A stretch of 64,000 nucleotides of DNA from Actinoplanes derwentensis. Its GTDB lineage: Bacteria; Actinomycetota; Actinomycetes; Mycobacteriales; Micromonosporaceae. The notes beneath the pieces were generated by a model, which had not been told where the DNA came from, ran no database searches, and worked only from the letters and a program-made list of their open reading frames with translations. Every line of letters starts with the position of its first letter. Position 1 is the first letter of the stretch. The stretch covers positions 2,604,001 through 2,668,000 of the forward strand of contig NZ_LT629758.1 in the NCBI RefSeq assembly GCF_900104725.1. Reading direction: 5' to 3'. Shown here piece after piece: positions 52,015 through 60,893 of the stretch. A program made the translations under genes and the position numbers.

Positions 52015-53202
52015 TCACTTCCGGTGCAGGCGGACGGGGATGCTGTGCCAGGCGCGCAGCGTGTTGTTGTGGTGGCGGGCCACCGGACCGGCGAGCTCGA
52101 TCCGGGAAACCCGGCGGGCCAGTGCGGTGAGCAGGGACTCGGCTTCCAGGCGGGCGATGTGCTGGCCGATGCACTGGTGGATACCCATGCCGAAGCCGAC
52201 GTGCCCGGACGGGTCACGGCCGAGGTCGAAGGTGTCGGGGTCCTGCCAGCGGCGGGGGTCGCGGTTCGCGGCGCCGAGGAACATCAGAATCTTCGCGCCG
52301 TCCGGGATGACGGCGTCCCCGACGGCGACGTCGGTGGCGGCGGTGCGGAAGAAGGTCTGCACCGGCGACTCCCAGCGCACCGCCTCGTCGAACGCGACGC
52401 GAGCCAGCGACGGCTGGGCGCACATCCGCTCCCACTGATCCGGGTTGGTGGCGAAGGCGTAGAGCACGGCCGACAGCCCGTGCACGGTGGTGTCGACACC
52501 GGCCGACAGCAGCGACCGGACCACCAGTGGCGCCTGCTCGTAGGTGAGGTCGCCGCGGTCGGCGGCAGCCCAGATGGCGGCGCCGAAGGTGTCCGGGGCG
52601 AGCACGTCGCGGGCGCACTGCGCGTTCACCCAGGCCGATAGACCGGCGATCCGGCCAGTGCCGGCAACGACCAGATCGTTGGGCGGGCCGAACGCGTTGA
52701 ACAGATGGTCGCCGTAGGGCAGCAGGTTCTCCCGCCCGGCGTCGGGGATACCGACGGCGTCCGGGAAGACCCGCAGCGGGAACGCCTCGGCCAGCGCCGG
52801 CACCGCGTCGACGACGTCGCCCGTGCTCAGGACGCGGTCGACCAGGTCGGCGGCGTCTGCGGCCCACCTGTCCCGGAGCCGGTGCAGGGCCCGTGGGCCG
52901 ATGATCGTGGACAGGACGCGGCGCGGGGCGTCGTGCTGCGGCGGATCGGCTTCCAGCAGCAGGCTCGGCGGGCGCCACGGCTTCTCGTACCGGAAGTTGC
53001 TCAGGCCGACCCCGGCGGCCGATGGGAACCGCTGCCAGTCGGTGAGCGCCGCATGCACCTGCTCGTAACGGGCCAGCGCATAGGTGTCGTAGCGGCTCAG
53101 GTGCACGACCGGACCGGCCTCACGCAGAGCCGAGTGCAGTGGTCCGGGATCTTCGAGATGGTGATGGTCGAACGGGTCGGCGTGGGACGCGGGCGGTTTC
53201 AC
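52015..53202 (-). CDS. cytochrome P450 (putative aromatic O-demethylase)
   Basis: A 395-residue soluble class P450. Landmarks: [29 protein letters not shown] (C-helix region), the oxygen-activation motif AGVDTT of the I-helix, EAVRW (ExxR) and the heme loop [14 protein letters not shown] with the thiolate Cys. GTG 53202 overlaps the reductase stop by four bases (GTGA). The operon reductase-P450-mscR suggests hydroxylation of a methoxy group, formaldehyde release and mycothiol-dependent oxidation, as for bacterial methoxybenzoate or guaiacol P450s. The exact substrate cannot be read from the sequence. Confidence 0.92.
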   Translation of the reverse strand: MKPPASHADPFDHHHLEDPGPLHSALREAGPVVHLSRYDTYALARYEQVHAALTDWQRFPSAAGVGLSNFRYEKPWRPPSLLLEADPPQHDAPRRVLSTIIGPRALHRLRDRWAADAADLVDRVLSTGDVVDAVPALAEAFPLRVFPDAVGIPDAGRENLLPYGDHLFNAFGPPNDLVVAGTGRIAGLSAWVNAQCARDVLAPDTFGAAIWAAADRGDLTYEQAPLVVRSLLSAGVDTTVHGLSAVLYAFATNPDQWERMCAQPSLARVAFDEAVRWESPVQTFFRTAATDVAVGDAVIPDGAKILMFLGAANRDPRRWQDPDTFDLGRDPSGHVGFGMGIHQCIGQHIARLEAESLLTALARRVSRIELAGPVARHHNNTLRAWHSIPVRLHRK

Positions 53203-54143
53203 AGGTCGACCACCAGTCGGTCGGAGCGGGAGCGGGAGACGCAGGCGAACATGCAGGTGCCGGCAGCGCGCTCGGTGTCGTTCAGGACGCTGTCGCGGTG
53301 GTCCGGCTCCCCCGACAGGACGGTGACCTCACAGGTACCGCAGACACCCTGACGACATGAGGACAGGACGTCAGCGCCAGCCTTGGTGAGCACGTCGAGA
53401 ACCGACGAGTCGGCGGGGACGGTCAGCACGGTCTTCGACCGGGCCAGCTCGATCTCGAACGGTGTGCTGCGCGCGGGGCCGGTCGGGGTGCAGGCAGCGA
53501 ACCGCTCGGTGCGCAACGAATGCGGCGGCAGTCCGGCGCCGGCCCGTTCGACGGCGGCCAGCAGCGGGGCCGGACCGCAGCAGTAGACGCGGGTGCCGGG
53601 TTGCCAGCCGGAGAGGAAACCGGGCAGGTCGAGCAGCCCGTACCGGTCCTCAGGCCGCAGGTGGACGCGGTCGCCGTACCCCGCAAGGTCGTGGCCGAAA
53701 GCGAGGCTCGCCTCGCGCCTGCCGCCGTAGAGCAACCGCCAGTCCGCGCCGAGCAGGTCAGCCTGCGCGATCATCGGCAGCAACGGGGTGATGCCGATGC
53801 CCCCGGCGATGAACAGGTATCGCTGCGCGGGCACCAGCGGGAAGTTGTTGCGCGGGCCGCCGAGGCCGACGGCATCGCCAAGATCAAGAGCGTCGTGGAT
53901 GTACGCGGAACCGCCGCGCCCGTTCGGTTCGCGCAATACCGCGATCCGGTATGAGCAGGCGTCCCAGCGGTCGCCGCACAGCGAGTACTGACGCACCGAT
54001 CCGTCGGGCAGGATCAGGTCGATATGAGCGCCGGGCGTCCAGTCCGGCAGCCGGGCCTTGTCCGGGTCGGCCAGGGTCAGCGCGACCACACCGTCGGCGA
54101 CCGGTTCCTTGCCGACCACGCGCAGGCTTCGTGTTTCCGCCAC
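53199..54143 (-). CDS. phthalate dioxygenase reductase-type FMN/2Fe-2S oxidoreductase
   Basis: A 314-residue electron-transfer protein with FNR-like flavin domain (ARLPDWTPGAHIDLILPDGSVRQYSLCG), NAD domain (FIAGGIGITPLLPMIAQA and VYCCGPAPLLAAVERA) and a C-terminal plant-type ferredoxin with the cluster cysteines in SSCRQGVCGTCEVTVL and the distal Cys in GTCMFAC. It should pass electrons from NAD(P)H directly to the P450 encoded next. The start is GTG 54143, because a perfect AGGAGG stands five bases before it; ATG 54161 would place that site inside the coding sequence. Confidence 0.92.
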   Translation of the reverse strand: MAETRSLRVVGKEPVADGVVALTLADPDKARLPDWTPGAHIDLILPDGSVRQYSLCGDRWDACSYRIAVLREPNGRGGSAYIHDALDLGDAVGLGGPRNNFPLVPAQRYLFIAGGIGITPLLPMIAQADLLGADWRLLYGGRREASLAFGHDLAGYGDRVHLRPEDRYGLLDLPGFLSGWQPGTRVYCCGPAPLLAAVERAGAGLPPHSLRTERFAACTPTGPARSTPFEIELARSKTVLTVPADSSVLDVLTKAGADVLSSCRQGVCGTCEVTVLSGEPDHRDSVLNDTERAAGTCMFACVSRSRSDRLVVDL

Positions 54144-54228
54144 GTGAACCTCCTGTGACATCAGGCCGCCAGAATGCGACGCCGGTCACATCGGTACCAG
54201 TGTCCTTCTCACTCAGCGAGAGACGAGT

Positions 54229-54987
54229 TCACTGAAGTCGTCTCGCGATACCCCGGGCTGCGGCTTGCAGCGCCGGCACCAGCGACGGCGCACGGCCGTC
54301 GTTGGGAACAATGGCCGACAACCCGGCGATCACGGGACTCATCGGAGCGGCGTCTTCCCGCACGGGAACCGCGACACCGGCGGCATCGGCGTGGATCTGC
54401 CCGTCCGAGACGATGTATCCCTGCCGGCGGATGCCGTCCAGCACGCTGCGAAGCCGTGCTGGCGTGGTGATCGTCGCCGCGGTGTAACCGGGCAGCGGGC
54501 CGGCCAGCACCTGCTCCTGGAGCTCGCGCGGGGCCCACGCGAGAAGCACCAGCCCGGCGGAGGAGGCGTGCACCGGCAGCCGCCCGGCGATCCGGGTCAC
54601 GTTGATCACCGCGTCGCGGGCCGACAACCGTTCGACGAACAGCACCTCGCCGGCATCGAGCACACCGAGCTGCACGTGGTGCCCGATGACCGCGTGCAGA
54701 TCCTCCAGATACGGCATGGCTGCCTCACGCAGCCCCAGCGTCGGCGAGGCCCGCTGAGCCAGCTCCCACAGCCGCACGCCGATGCGTACCTTCCCCGTCG
54801 CCGTCCTTGCGAGAAACCCTTCGTCGACGAGTGCGGCGATCAGCCGGGAGGCCGTGGCTACATGCAGCCTGGCACGGCGGCCGACCTCGGAGACCGACAA
54901 CTCCGGCTCGTCCGGCGTGAAGGCCTCCAAGATCCGGGCAGCACGGGCAAGGACGGACTCACCGCGGTGCCGGTCATCAGGTTGCAC
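54229..54987 (-). CDS. IclR-family transcriptional regulator
   Basis: A 252-residue protein with winged helix at residues 10-70 (SVLARAARILEAFTPDEPELSVSEVGRRARLHVATASRLIAALVDEGFL) and an IclR ligand domain containing VGVLDAGEVLFVERLSA-like VQLGVLDAGEVLFVERLSA, GRLPVHASSAGLVLLAW and GVAVPVREDAAPMSPVIAGLS. It starts with GTG 54987 and lies 85 bp upstream of the P450 reductase on the same strand, so it may control and be co-read with the demethylation operon. Ligand unknown. Confidence 0.9.
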   Translation of the reverse strand: MQPDDRHRGESVLARAARILEAFTPDEPELSVSEVGRRARLHVATASRLIAALVDEGFLARTATGKVRIGVRLWELAQRASPTLGLREAAMPYLEDLHAVIGHHVQLGVLDAGEVLFVERLSARDAVINVTRIAGRLPVHASSAGLVLLAWAPRELQEQVLAGPLPGYTAATITTPARLRSVLDGIRRQGYIVSDGQIHADAAGVAVPVREDAAPMSPVIAGLSAIVPNDGRAPSLVPALQAAARGIARRLQ

Positions 54988-55025
54988 AGCGACATCGTGA
55001 CACTGAGCGGGGCTGCGGCACCGCC

Positions 55026-55554
55026 CGGATCAGGCAGGCCGGGCGGCAGCTCGCCGCCGAGCTGGGCGCGTCCGCCGCAGATATCGAGCACGCCTGGTCC
55101 GACACCGGCAGCGGCCCGACCTGGTCTGGGGAATGCTGGACCGGTTGACGCAGCGCTGGCTGCTGGTCATCGACAACGCCGACGACACCCGGCTGCTCAC
55201 CCCACCCGACGAACCGGTCGCTGCCGGGCGCGGCTGGCTCCAGCCCGTCCCGCACCGCCACGGCTTGCTGCTGCTCACCACCCGCGACGGTGATCCCGCC
55301 ACCTGGCCCGCAGCCCGGTATCCCGACGACGGGGTCCGCGACGACTGGTACCGACTGCATCCAGTGGGGATGCTCACCCCGGCCGACAGGGCCACCCTGG
55401 CCGCCGCCGCTCTCCTGCCTGGCCTCACCGGCGAGCACCTCAGCTCGCCGGCGAACGCCGGCTGACCCGCGGCAGCCACTCGTTCGTGCTGCGCATCGAC
55501 CCAGCCGCCTACCAGAACTTCAACCTCGGCCACTGGACGTTCACCCGCCGCTGA
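55026..55554 (+). pseudogene. STAND/NB-ARC-type ATPase remnant with frameshifts, fused to an unidentified C-terminal piece
   Basis: One frame (55026 to about 55110) reads GRQLAAELGASAADIEHAWSDT. Another continues DLVWGMLDRLTQRWLLVIDNADDTRLL, GWLQPVPHRHGLLLLTTRD and LHPVGMLTPADRATL, the Walker-B side of a STAND nucleotide-binding domain. The P-loop part is absent and similarity ends near 55440. A third frame then gives GSHSFVLRIDPAAYQNFNLGHWTFTRR and stops at 55554; I do not recognise this segment. No start codon or ribosome-binding site fits. Clearly gene debris. Confidence 0.6.
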
Positions 55555-55640
55555 CCACACCGGGCCTCACCGAGGCCCGGTGTAACCCTCGTCGCCCAGC
55601 CACCGCCGAACTTCGCCGGAGGAGCCAGCTCTGGAAGGGC

Positions 55641-55841
55641 ATGACAACACCTCCTGACGATCGCAGCCGATGGCACTGGCTACTGATAACGATCGTCGTG
55701 CCCCTGACGACGGTCCTCTACAACACCGCGGGACCCGAACTAGGCGGTTTCCCGCTCTTCTGCTGGCTGCAGCTGGCCTCCGTCGGCCTGGTCGTCGCCA
55801 TCACCGCGCTGGTCTACCGGCTCACCCGGCGGGGGCGGTGA
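55641..55841 (+). CDS. DUF3311 small membrane protein
   Basis: A 66-residue protein with two hydrophobic helices (HWLLITIVVPLTTVLYN and LFCWLQLASVGLVVAITALVY) and a basic tail. DUF3311 proteins are encoded directly before solute:sodium symporters of the MctP type and are thought to assist them. It is six bases upstream of such a symporter gene, which is itself broken, leaving this gene without a working partner here. Confidence 0.7.
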   Translation: MTTPPDDRSRWHWLLITIVVPLTTVLYNTAGPELGGFPLFCWLQLASVGLVVAITALVYRLTRRGR

Positions 55842-55847
55842 CCACAC

Positions 55848-56487
55848 ATGTGGCGTGACCACCTCACCCAGATCATCATGTTCGCCGTGCTCTTCCTCGG
55901 TGTCAGCGCGCTCGGCTTCGCCGCCTCCAGGTGGCGGCGCACCGGCACGCTGAACAGCCTGGACGAGTGGGGTCTGGGCGGCCGCGGCTTCGGCGGCTGG
56001 ATCACCTGGTTCCTGCACGGCGGCGACATCTACACCGCGTACACCTTCGTCGCCGTCCCGGCCCTGCTGTTCGCCGCCGGTGCCACCGGCTTCTACGCCG
56101 TGCCGTACACGGTGGTGATGTATCCGCTCGTCATGCTGGTGCTGGTACGGCTCTGGCCGGTCTCCTACCGGCACGGTCTGGTCACCCCGGCCGACTTCGT
56201 CCGCAAGCGCTACCAGTCGCCGACACTCGCGCTGATCGTCGCGATCACCGGAATCGTGGCGACCGCGACCGTCTCCAAGATCGTGTCGCTGGTGGTCAAG
56301 TTCGGCGCTCTGCTGTTCATCGTCGCGATCAGCCCGCAGTTCGCCATCGACCTGCAGCTCATCGGCGGCGTCATCATCCTGCAGACGCTGCCCGCGGTCG
56401 GCATCGGCACGGGTCCGGGACAGCGGCGACAGCACCGCACCGGACGACTACACCGCCGATCGGCCGGCCGCCGCGGCGACCACCTGA
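55848..56487 (+). pseudogene. solute:sodium symporter (MctP-like) with internal deletions
   Basis: The N-terminal four helices are intact: WGLGGRGFGGWITWFLHGGDIYTAYTFVAVPALLFAAGATGFYAV and HGLVTPADFVRKRYQSPTLALIVAITGIVAT. The frame then jumps directly to VSKIVSLVVKFGALLFIVAI and AIDLQLIGGVIILQTLPAVGIG, which in intact members lies roughly 250 residues further on. After 56410 another shift leads to the tail DSGDSTAPDDYTADR, stop 56485-56487, resembling the family's C-terminal end. Two deletions, one in frame, have thus removed most of the transporter. Automatic gene callers may report a 230-residue protein here. Confidence 0.75.
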
Positions 56488-56577
56488 CCGCGATTCCAGT
56501 CCCGGAAGTCATAGATCAGTGGCTGTCAACAGCTCACTGATTGACTTCATCAGGCGGTGACACCTCCGGATGTCCCG

Positions 56578-56613
56578 GCCGCCCGTCCCGACCCCTGTTC
56601 AGGTACGGGCGGC
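56578..56613. terminator. stem-loop downstream of the symporter remnant
   Basis: GCCGCCCGT (56578-56586) and ACGGGCGGC (56605-56613) form a perfect nine-base stem around an 18-base loop. It lies between the symporter remnant and the glycosyltransferase remnant in an otherwise empty 200-bp stretch. Confidence 0.5.
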
Positions 56614-56693
56614 TCCGGCGACTCAGTGTGTCCCGGACCAGAGCCGCCGGACCTCTCACATCACCGGACGTCTGACACCACAAGGAGACGCGC

Positions 56694-57736
56694 ATGCGCG
56701 TGGTGATTCTCGCGATCGGAACCCGCGGCGACGTGGAACCCGCCCTGGCCCTGGCCTGGCGGCTGCAGAAGCGGGGGCACGAGGTCACCGTGGCGGTGCC
56801 GGTGGACCTGCTCGCCTTCGCTGCCGAGGCCGGCGTGGACGCCCGGCCGGTGAGTGTCAACGCCCGGGAGTTCCTGGAGTCGCCGGAGGGCCAGCAGTTC
56901 CTGACGGCCGGGAACAGCCGGGCCTACGTACGGCTGCTGGTCACCAAGAAACACGAGATCGCACCGGCCGTGCACGCCGACCTGACCGCGGCGGTCAAGG
57001 GCGCCGACGTCATCGTCGCGACCCGGCTGGTCGAGGAGGAGGGGTCGCCGCCACCCGCCTGGCCCGGTCCGGTTCGGTGGAGTTGCAGGCATACAGCCGC
57101 CACTTGATTCCGGAGCTGGCCGACTGGAGCCTCCGGCGGCCGCTGATCGGAGCGCTGCGAATGCCTCCCGAACAGCGCTCGCTGATCAGCGCCGACCACG
57201 GCGACCAGGAACTCGACAGGTGGCTGGACGACGGCGACCCGCCGGTCTACGTGGGTTTCGGTAGCCAGCCGTTCCTGGACGGGCACCGCCTGATCGGCGC
57301 GATCCGCGACACCGCCACCTGGCTGGGCGTCCGGGTGCTGCTGAACGCGGGCTGGAGCCACCTGGAACCCGCCGATCTCGGCGACCGGATCCTGCTGCGC
57401 GGCTCGGTCGACCACGAACGGATCTTCCCCCGATGCAGCGCCGCGGTGCACCACGGGGGTGCCGGATCCACCGCCGCGTCGATCGGCGCGGGACTGCCCA
57501 CGATCATCTGCGCCGACTACGGCGACCGGGCGCTGTGGGGGCAGGTGATCACCCGGCTCGGGGCCGGCAGCACCATGAGCTTCGCCGAGATCGGCGCCGC
57601 CCCGCTCATCGCCGCCATCAAGCCGCTGCTGAGCGGCGAGGCGGCCGGCCGGGCCCGGGCGATCGCCGCCCGGATGAGAACCGAGCACGCCGCCGAACGG
57701 GCGATCGCCGTCGTCGAACGGCACGAACGACTGTGA
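56694..57736 (+). pseudogene. GT1-type (macrolide glycosyltransferase-like) gene with deletion and frameshift
   Basis: ATG 56694 (AAGGAG upstream) opens a normal GT-B N-domain: MRVVILAIGTRGDVEPALALAWRLQKRGHEV and AAVKGADVIVATRL. This frame stops at 57107. The C-terminal nucleotide-sugar domain continues in another frame from about 57078: WLDDGDPPVYVGFGSQ, LLRGSVDHERIFPRCSAAVHHGGAGSTAASIGAGLP and IICADYGDRALWGQVI. About 80 residues of the acceptor domain are missing between the two. It is the third broken gene in a row; a bidirectional terminator follows. Confidence 0.72.
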
Positions 57737-57760
57737 GGGGCCTCCGCTACCGGAGGCCCC
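57737..57760. terminator. bidirectional terminator
   Basis: GGGGCCTCCG-CTAC-CGGAGGCCCC, a perfect 10-bp stem with a tetraloop, immediately after the glycosyltransferase stop and eight bases before the end of the convergent membrane-protein gene. Confidence 0.88.
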
Positions 57761-57767
57761 TGTCAGG

Positions 57768-58826
57768 TCAGGCCATGCACTTCGCGCGGACCGCTCCCCC
57801 GGCGATGTGCGGATCGGTCACCGGGTAACCCCACGGGATGCCCCGGTCGGTGATCTTGACGCCGATCGTCCCGTTGCTGACCGGGTAGCTGCCCAGCGAT
57901 ACCCAGCTGCCGTGGTTCGACGCCTGGGAGACGGTGCGGGCGCCGGACGGGCTGCTGTAGGCGGTGCTGTTCAGGCCGGTTCCGGTCAGCACCGCGATGT
58001 GCACCGGGTTCACGATGACGTCGCGGCGGCCCTGGCCCGGGTCGGCCGTCGTCGGCACGGTGGGGCTGACCGGGACGTACAGGTCGAGGGCGCAGCTCTG
58101 GGCGCCGGCGCCGGTCTGGAAGCCGAAGACCATCGCCCGGCCCGGGGTCGCCGCGTTCGCGTCGGCCGAGGTGGGCATGTCGTCGAACTGGCCGTTGCAG
58201 CCGCCAGTGGTGGTGCTGCCGGACGCCAGCGTCCACCAGCCGCCCTTGCCGTCCTTGAACCAGCCGTGCCGGGTGTAGCTGGTCCCCGCGCCGGTGCAGC
58301 CGAGACCGGCGATCGCGCTGTAGGTGACCTTCTTCGCCACCACCGCCGTGGCCGGCTTGGTGGTCGCCGTGGTGCCGGGTTTCGTGGTGGCGCCGGTGGT
58401 GGGCGAGGCCGTCCCCGTGGTGGTGGTGACCGCCGGGACGGCCGGTTTGCCGGGAGTCGGGCCGGTGGTGCCGGCCGAGATCGCCGGCGCGGCCGGGTTC
58501 GGGGAGATCCAATCGGCCCGGCCACCGTCCGGCGCTGGGGCCGGGGGCACCAGCGCGTCAACGGCCTCGGCGGCGGGCTTCGGCGCCGGCGGCTCATCGG
58601 CGGGCGCGGCCGCGGCCAGCCCGGCCACCGCACCGGCGACGATCACGGCAGCGACACCTCCGGACGCGAGACGCACCGCCCGGTTCCCCCACACCCGCCG
58701 GATCACCGGCCGCGACGGCGGGGGCGGCGGCGGCTCGGTCGGCGGTTCGGTCGCCCCCGGCTCAGTGGGCTCGGCCCAGAACAGGACTTCCCGCTGTTCC
58801 GTCGGCTCCTCGGCTGGCTCGGACAT
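57768..58826 (-). CDS. uncharacterised membrane-anchored, Pro/Thr-rich extracellular protein
   Basis: A 352-residue protein with a layout typical of actinobacterial surface proteins. The acidic/Pro-rich cytoplasmic N-terminus (1-45) is followed by one transmembrane helix (ASGGVAAVIVAGAVAGLAAAA, about 54-74). A Pro/Ala/Thr linker (75-160) contains several TTKPGTT-like repeats, then a globular domain begins VTYSAIAGLGCTGAGTSYTRHGWF. Conserved-looking cysteines (LGCTG, GGCNG, QSCAL, AKCMA) suggest two disulfides. Last gene of the AAA-YbaB-LuxR cluster; its 5' end overlaps the previous gene by 65 bp. AGGAGG precedes ATG 58826. No function is assigned. Confidence 0.75.
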   Translation of the reverse strand: MSEPAEEPTEQREVLFWAEPTEPGATEPPTEPPPPPPSRPVIRRVWGNRAVRLASGGVAAVIVAGAVAGLAAAAPADEPPAPKPAAEAVDALVPPAPAPDGGRADWISPNPAAPAISAGTTGPTPGKPAVPAVTTTTGTASPTTGATTKPGTTATTKPATAVVAKKVTYSAIAGLGCTGAGTSYTRHGWFKDGKGGWWTLASGSTTTGGCNGQFDDMPTSADANAATPGRAMVFGFQTGAGAQSCALDLYVPVSPTVPTTADPGQGRRDVIVNPVHIAVLTGTGLNSTAYSSPSGARTVSQASNHGSWVSLGSYPVSNGTIGVKITDRGIPWGYPVTDPHIAGGAVRAKCMA

Positions 58827-60174
58827 CCCGTTGTTCCTCCTGGTGGTGGGGTGCGATGTCGACCTCGACATCGATCGGTGCGGCGGCCGCCGGGGCGGGT
58901 GCCACCGCCGGGGCCGGGGCTGGTCGGACTGTCGCCGCGCGGCTGGTGCCGGGCGGCGCGACGATGGTGAGTACGCGTACCGGCGCGGGCTCGTCACCGG
59001 TGCCGGCGAGCCGATCCACCAGGTCACCGGCGACATCACGCAGCCGGGGAAGCAGTGCCAGCTCGGAGTCGTCGACGAGAACGTCCGGACCGCGGTCGCC
59101 GGGCACCCGGCCGCGGACCGCCCCGGAGTGCGGGGGTGTCCGCAGTGGCCGCACCCAGAGTCCGGACTGGACCACCTCGACCGCGACGTCGTGGGTGTAG
59201 TGGTAGACCCGTGGTTCGGCCGGCTCGCCGAGGAAGTCCGGCACCCACAGGTCCTGGATCCGCGGCGCCGGTGCCGGCCCGAGGCCCGTCCGCGGCTGAA
59301 AGCACAGCTCCCGGGCGTAGATCCGGCGGCCGAGACCACCGTCCGGGGTGACCGCCCGCATGTCGGCGGCGCCGGGACGCCCGGTCGGCAGGCCGGTGAA
59401 ACAGGTGACCGGCGTGCCCAGGAGGTCGGCGAGCGCCTGCCCGAGGGTCGTCCCGGCGGGCAGGCGCACCGGGCCGTACCCGACGAACCGGGCCGCGTCC
59501 CGCCACTGCTCCGGGACACCCAGCCAGAACCGGGCCACGTCGTCGAGCGACAGCGGCGTGGTGCCCGGGCAGCCCAGGACCACGGTCATCGTCGCGGGCA
59601 GGCACGGCACGTCGGCGAACAACAGCCGCCGGTGGGTGGCGGCGGCGTCCTCGTCCCGGGTGTCGCGGATCCACACTCCGGTGGGCAGCGGTTCGGCGAC
59701 ACCGTGCGCGCTGGTGCCGCGATGCGCGCCGCCGGCCTCGTCCCACACCGGCCGCGGATAGCGCCGGCCCTCCCGCTCCGGAACCCGGCCCGGCCGGTGC
59801 CGCACCCAGCCGCCCTCCGGGCCGTCCTCCGCCAGCAGCATCCCGGCCGGAGTGCGGACCACCGGGCCGTAGGGCACCGTGACATCCCGGTCCAGCCGGT
59901 CGCTCAGCCACTGCCCCAGCAGAGCCGCCATCTCGTGCCCGGCACCGCACGGCACGATCCGCAGGCCCCGCCCACCCGGCGGCAGGGCCCGGGCCGCCTC
60001 GTCCCAGAAGCCGACCGGCAACGGTCCACTCACGTCCAGGACCACCAGGTCGTCCTCGGCTCCGGCCGGGGCGGCCAGCGCGATGTCGCAGGCCTGCCGG
60101 CTGGGCCGGTCGTGCGCGTGCAGCACGAGGGCGTGGCCTATCGTCAGCGCACTGAGCGCCACCGGGTCGCCCAT
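58762..60174 (-). CDS. uncharacterised 470-residue protein of the AAA/YbaB cluster
   Basis: No recognised family. The N-terminal 80 residues resemble an alpha/beta fold (DDLVVLDVSGPLPVGFWDEAARALPPGGRGLRIVPCG). A long middle with many Trp/Pro and DVPCLPATMTVVLGCPGTTPLSLDDVARFWLG follows, then ELCFQPRTGLGPAPAPRIQDLWVPDFLGEPAEPRVYHYTHDVAVEVVQSGLWVRP. The last 90 residues are Ala/Pro-rich and probably disordered. No signal peptide or transmembrane helix. ATG 60174 lies four bases after the LuxR stop, and the 3' end overlaps the membrane protein gene by 65 bp, so the three are co-transcribed and possibly act together. Confidence 0.7.
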   Translation of the reverse strand: MGDPVALSALTIGHALVLHAHDRPSRQACDIALAAPAGAEDDLVVLDVSGPLPVGFWDEAARALPPGGRGLRIVPCGAGHEMAALLGQWLSDRLDRDVTVPYGPVVRTPAGMLLAEDGPEGGWVRHRPGRVPEREGRRYPRPVWDEAGGAHRGTSAHGVAEPLPTGVWIRDTRDEDAAATHRRLLFADVPCLPATMTVVLGCPGTTPLSLDDVARFWLGVPEQWRDAARFVGYGPVRLPAGTTLGQALADLLGTPVTCFTGLPTGRPGAADMRAVTPDGGLGRRIYARELCFQPRTGLGPAPAPRIQDLWVPDFLGEPAEPRVYHYTHDVAVEVVQSGLWVRPLRTPPHSGAVRGRVPGDRGPDVLVDDSELALLPRLRDVAGDLVDRLAGTGDEPAPVRVLTIVAPPGTSRAATVRPAPAPAVAPAPAAAAPIDVEVDIAPHHQEEQRDVRASRGADGTAGSPVLGRAH

Positions 60175-60178
60175 CGGC

Positions 60179-60814
60179 TCAGATCATGCCGAGACGCATG
60201 GCGTACGCCACCGCGTGCGAACGGTTCCGCAGACGCAGGCGGCTGGTCATGCTGTAGATGACATTCTTGACCGTGCGCTCGGCGTAGCACAGTTTGTCGG
60301 CTATCTCGTAGGTGTCCAGGCCGTCGGCCATCAGCCGCAGCACGTCCACCTCGCGCGGGGTGAGGCCGGAGGCGTCCAGGCCCTGCGGCGCGAGGACCTC
60401 ACGCTGCAGCCGTTCCAGGTGTTTGAGCAGATCGCCCACCAGGTTCGGGGGCAGCACCCCGCCACCGGCGGCCGCGGCCGCGGCGAGCACGGCGTGCACC
60501 AGCCGCTCCCCGGTGACCGCGGCCCGCGGCAGCACCGCGACCACCCGGCACTCGACCGCGACCAGCAGATCCATTTCGGACATCTCACCGACCACGAGCA
60601 CCACCGGCACACCGGTCTCGGCGGCCGACAGGCGCAGCATCACGATCACCTCGGAGCTGAGCCGGTCGCAGCAGACGACAAGCGCCTCGGCGCGCGCCGC
60701 CTCCGCCTCGGGCAGGACGGTGAGACCGGGGCTCGCCTTCAACAGGCTGGTGAGCCCCTCCCTGCTCAGCGCGTCCGACGAACGTACGACCACCCGAGAC
60801 ACTTTCGCTGCCAC
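60179..60814 (-). CDS. LuxR-type (response-regulator-like) transcriptional regulator
   Basis: About 211 residues. The C-terminal LuxR helix-turn-helix is clear: LTPREVDVLRLMADGLDTYEIADKLCYAERTVKNVIYSMTSRLRLRNRSHAVAYAMRLGMI. The N-terminal domain (VSRVVVRSSDALSREGLTSLLKASPGL) resembles a receiver domain but lacks an evident phosphorylation Asp (ALVVCCDRLSS instead), so it may be phosphorylation-independent. GTG 60814 or 60802 is the likely start; the longer frame to 60964 has a Pro-rich, non-conserved lead. It sits inside the AAA/YbaB cluster and probably regulates it. Confidence 0.82.
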   Translation of the reverse strand: MAAKVSRVVVRSSDALSREGLTSLLKASPGLTVLPEAEAARAEALVVCCDRLSSEVIVMLRLSAAETGVPVVLVVGEMSEMDLLVAVECRVVAVLPRAAVTGERLVHAVLAAAAAAGGGVLPPNLVGDLLKHLERLQREVLAPQGLDASGLTPREVDVLRLMADGLDTYEIADKLCYAERTVKNVIYSMTSRLRLRNRSHAVAYAMRLGMI

Positions 60815-60893
60815 CTTCCGGCTTCGGACACGACCGGGGCCCAGTGTGGCGGGCGGTTGTTGACGGCCACTGGAACGCTTATGGACGGGTGGC

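Noticed and set aside
50945..52438. A 497-codon plus-strand frame opposite mscR and the P450
   Set aside because: Antisense to two strongly supported enzymes; no motif.
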